DNA from: Catenibacterium mitsuokai
GTDB lineage: Bacteria; Bacillota_I; Bacilli_A; Erysipelotrichales; Coprobacillaceae
DNA: 64,000 nt
NCBI RefSeq assembly: GCF_025148785.1
Contig: NZ_CP102271.1
Location: 2,287,972-2,351,971 of the forward strand
Direction of reading: 5' to 3'
This document shows, piece by piece, positions 61,486 to 64,000 of this stretch. Positions within the stretch are counted from its first letter, which is position 1. Each line of letters starts with the position of its first letter. A program made the position numbers and the translations under genes. The notes below the pieces were generated by a model. It saw only the letters and a list, made by a program, of their open reading frames with translations, was not told the origin of the DNA and ran no database searches.

Positions 61486-64000
61486 TTACTTTGTGATTGT
61501 AAATGTACGAATAATAGGTGCTGCCTGATAGTTTCCACCTACAGTCACTGCTGTCATAGTATATACACCAGGTTCAGTAGGTGCTGTAGTTGTACTAGAA
61601 TAAGGCTTTAAGTTAGACTGTACACCAGTATATAAGTAATGAACGTTTTCATCAGAAACAGCTGCACCATTATATGTAACTGTAGCCTTGAAATCAAAGT
61701 TCTGAGCTTCTTCTTTAGAAATCTTAGTTAACTTCTGATTCCATATTAATTTAACACCCTTTACATGCTGTTTTACAAGTAATGCACCAATACCAACACC
61801 AGTTTCATAGTTCTTGTTGTCAGTAACTGCAGTGACTGCATATAAACCAGGTCTATTTGGAGTACCAAATCCTACACGTACATTATCCGCAATACCAGGC
61901 AATTTGTTGATAACTTTTAAGATCTGTCCAAATGTACCTGTATCGATATGTAACTTTTCTAATAAGTCTAATAGCTCCTGAGTACTGAATAGTTTTCTTA
62001 ATTCACCAACAGTCACACCATCCTGCATCATCTGAGTAAATGTTTTACCAAATACCTTTTCTACTACAGGATCAAGAACCTTTATAACAGCTTCATTATC
62101 AGTGAAACGAGCAGGAAGATCTAAATAAAGACCTAAACTTACATTACTTGTAGCACCTGCATAAACAGTATACACATCGAACTTATCAGCTGGATTTATA
62201 GTAATGAAATCCTTTGATAATTCTTCATCCGCAAAGATATTAGTAGAATGAACGCTTACTTTTACCTTTGCCTTCTTAACAGTAATAGTTGTCTCACCAC
62301 TTGTGCTTGGACGATAATCACTATTACCTTTATAAGTGATTCTTACTTTCTGTTCACCTGCTGGCATCTGTGGATAATCTAATAAAGTAACTTTACCACC
62401 TTCAACAGGAGCCCACTGTTTTATACCACCATCAATATTACCGGCAACAACATTTGTACCAAAATATTCATAAGTGAAATCATCTACTGATAATTCATCT
62501 TTTGAAGGTAATGTAGACTTACTGAAATCAATTGATTTAAATAAAGCCTTCTTCATTTCCTGTGCATCCATATTATAAGTAACAGATGTACCTTCTTTAA
62601 GTGTAACTGCAGATTCTAAACGATTGTCTTCTACATTTACTGTTACAACAATATTACCGCCTTTATATTCTTTTGTCGCATTCCAAGAAAGTCTGATTTC
62701 CCAAGTACCTGCTTTAAACTTATTAAGATTTAAAGCTGCACTATTGCTTAATTCATACCATACATCTAAAACGCTTGTTGGATCTGCATTGTATTCAATC
62801 TTGAAATCTTCAAATGATAATTCAGGATTTGTAGACTTGATAACTGCTTCATAAATAGCTTTTGCAGTGGCATCATAGTCATAAGACTGATTCTTATTGA
62901 ACTTCATAGAAACGTTATAAGGACCTTCATTAGTCACTACATCTACAGTAGCACGGTCTACTACATTGATTGTAGTTTCTACAGTATGAGGTTTATAATC
63001 CTTGCTTCCCTTATAATTGATTCTGATTTCCTGCTCACCTTCAGAAATTGCAGGATAGTTTACACCATTAACTTTTTCACCTTTAATACTTACCCATTTA
63101 TTTGTAAGACCTATTAAGCCCTTTGCATGATACTGAATAGTCACATCATCTACAGTTAATTTTGGAGTAGAAGTCGCAATGACTTTATCAAAGATGTCCT
63201 TTTCTACCTGAGCATAATCAACTGTTAGATCATCATTGTAAGCTAATTTGATAGTCTGTCCTTCATTCACTGTGATGTCTGAAGGTGTACGATCCTTTAC
63301 AGTGATGTTGACTTCTTTTTCTGCACCATAGTAAGTATCATTTCCATTGTAAGAAATTTTAATTTTCTGAGTCCCTTCAGAAATTGCTGGATATTCTGTA
63401 AAAGTATCTTTACTACCTTCAAGAGAAGTCCAATCTTTTTTCGGTATACCATCAAAAATAACTTTACCAGTCGCATAATACTGAATATTAACATCATTCA
63501 CTGTTAATTCTGGATTACTGCTCTTTACAACACTATTAAAGATGTTTTCTTTTAAAGCAGCATAATTCACATTTGCATCTTCATCATAAGGTAGTGTGAC
63601 TTCAACGCCTTGATTCACTTCAATGACACTCTTAAGCTTTGCGAACTTAGTGACAGTGACTACATTATTATTCCCTTTAATTCTTACCTGATAGCTGCCA
63701 TCACTATTTGCAGCTAAAGATGGATGTGTATAAGTTGTAGTAGTAGCACCAAAAAGGGTCTTTTTCGTTGATTCAAATCCGTTAATTGAACCCCATTCAG
63801 TATTTTTTGATGCAAATGTACTTTTCCCTTCACACTGATATTCCCACTCAATGCTAGAAGTGTCCACATTGTCTAAATTCTTAATTAATGCCTTATTAAG
63901 AATTTCTGTTACCTGTTCTACTGTTGCATCAGATGGAATAAGCACTGTCGCATTCTGTAATACAGGAGATTCTGTTGTTGTTTGTACAACTGGTGTTGTA
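61486..64000 (-). CDS. C-terminal part of a secreted repeat protein (runs off the window)
   Basis: The frame is open to the window edge, so at least 838 residues; the N-terminus and signal are outside. It holds about four repeat modules of roughly 100 residues, each starting with a variant of VNEGxxxxLxYxxDxxVDY, then LTVDDVxIQYxAxG and YPAISEGxQKIxIxYxGxxxY, ending in VTVKDR. The last 230 residues differ (VSVHSTNIFADEELSKDFIT; then Ig-like GVYTMTAVTVGGNY). It ends with TFTITK and has no LPxTG anchor, so it may be secreted or bound otherwise. Modules look like bacterial Ig-type adhesion or cell-wall repeats. Confidence 0.8.
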   Translation of the reverse strand, partial: TTPVVQTTTESPVLQNATVLIPSDATVEQVTEILNKALIKNLDNVDTSSIEWEYQCEGKSTFASKNTEWGSINGFESTKKTLFGATTTTYTHPSLAANSDGSYQVRIKGNNNVVTVTKFAKLKSVIEVNQGVEVTLPYDEDANVNYAALKENIFNSVVKSSNPELTVNDVNIQYYATGKVIFDGIPKKDWTSLEGSKDTFTEYPAISEGTQKIKISYNGNDTYYGAEKEVNITVKDRTPSDITVNEGQTIKLAYNDDLTVDYAQVEKDIFDKVIATSTPKLTVDDVTIQYHAKGLIGLTNKWVSIKGEKVNGVNYPAISEGEQEIRINYKGSKDYKPHTVETTINVVDRATVDVVTNEGPYNVSMKFNKNQSYDYDATAKAIYEAVIKSTNPELSFEDFKIEYNADPTSVLDVWYELSNSAALNLNKFKAGTWEIRLSWNATKEYKGGNIVVTVNVEDNRLESAVTLKEGTSVTYNMDAQEMKKALFKSIDFSKSTLPSKDELSVDDFTYEYFGTNVVAGNIDGGIKQWAPVEGGKVTLLDYPQMPAGEQKVRITYKGNSDYRPSTSGETTITVKKAKVKVSVHSTNIFADEELSKDFITINPADKFDVYTVYAGATSNVSLGLYLDLPARFTDNEAVIKVLDPVVEKVFGKTFTQMMQDGVTVGELRKLFSTQELLDLLEKLHIDTGTFGQILKVINKLPGIADNVRVGFGTPNRPGLYAVTAVTDNKNYETGVGIGALLVKQHVKGVKLIWNQKLTKISKEEAQNFDFKATVTYNGAAVSDENVHYLYTGVQSNLKPYSSTTTAPTEPGVYTMTAVTVGGNYQAAPIIRTFTITK

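Overview
The window is about 64 kb of AT-rich DNA from a low-GC Gram-positive bacterium (Bacillota). Strong Shine-Dalgarno sequences, A/T-biased codons, ECF-type vitamin uptake, a DMT transporter, a DegV protein, a type I pullulanase and an SPASM-peptide cluster fit an anaerobic, probably gut-living member of the Erysipelotrichia/Coprobacillaceae group. That placement is an inference from gene content; no rRNA gene is present to confirm it. No tRNA, rRNA or CRISPR array was seen.

Left arm (1-12.1 kb): mostly housekeeping and transport. A YxeA-like protein, an ABC ATPase with a damaged P-loop, a P1B metal ATPase with a small DUF1490/PacL-like partner, a DMT exporter, transketolase, an M20 amidohydrolase with its RpiR regulator, an Amt-PII fusion and a Cof-type HAD phosphatase.

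First accessory block (12.5-18.8 kb): a minus-strand RiPP cluster. A 40-residue precursor (core SSCLCRCSDG) is followed by a terminator-like attenuator, a radical SAM/SPASM enzyme, two SAM methyltransferases and a second radical SAM/SPASM enzyme. A frameshifted transposase lies just upstream.

Second accessory block (19-33.5 kb): a minus-strand operon encoding a VirB4/HerA-like ATPase, a disordered protein, a BIG2-domain protein, an Hsp70, a J-like/TPR membrane protein and a disordered small protein. It is followed by a broken HEYGH metallopeptidase-like gene with a coupled small gene, a membrane protein, a Sel1-repeat protein and a JAMM protein. An IS3-family element carrying a passenger gene and an IS1595-like element have split this tail. 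I read the block as an undescribed chaperone-assisted export, defence or effector system.

Third accessory block (33.8-40.6 kb): an OmpA-like pseudogene, a second RiPP cluster on the plus strand (a protein ending in a PqqD-like domain, a radical SAM/SPASM enzyme and a 43-residue Cys-rich precursor), an IS66 remnant and a LytTR two-component system. In that system the phospho-acceptor histidine and the ATPase domain appear to sit on separate proteins.

Right arm (40.6-64 kb): a WYL regulator operon, DegV, an IMPACT-family protein, MntP, a dUTPase-like protein and a FUSC-HAD fusion. A tightly overlapping six-gene operon then joins MetF, a separate MetH reactivation domain and B12-dependent MetH to a transcobalamin-like alpha-toroid protein, a DUF4430 protein and an ECF S component, so B12 capture and B12 use are encoded together. 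Mfd, Pth, pullulanase and the C-terminal part of a repeat-rich secreted protein complete the window.
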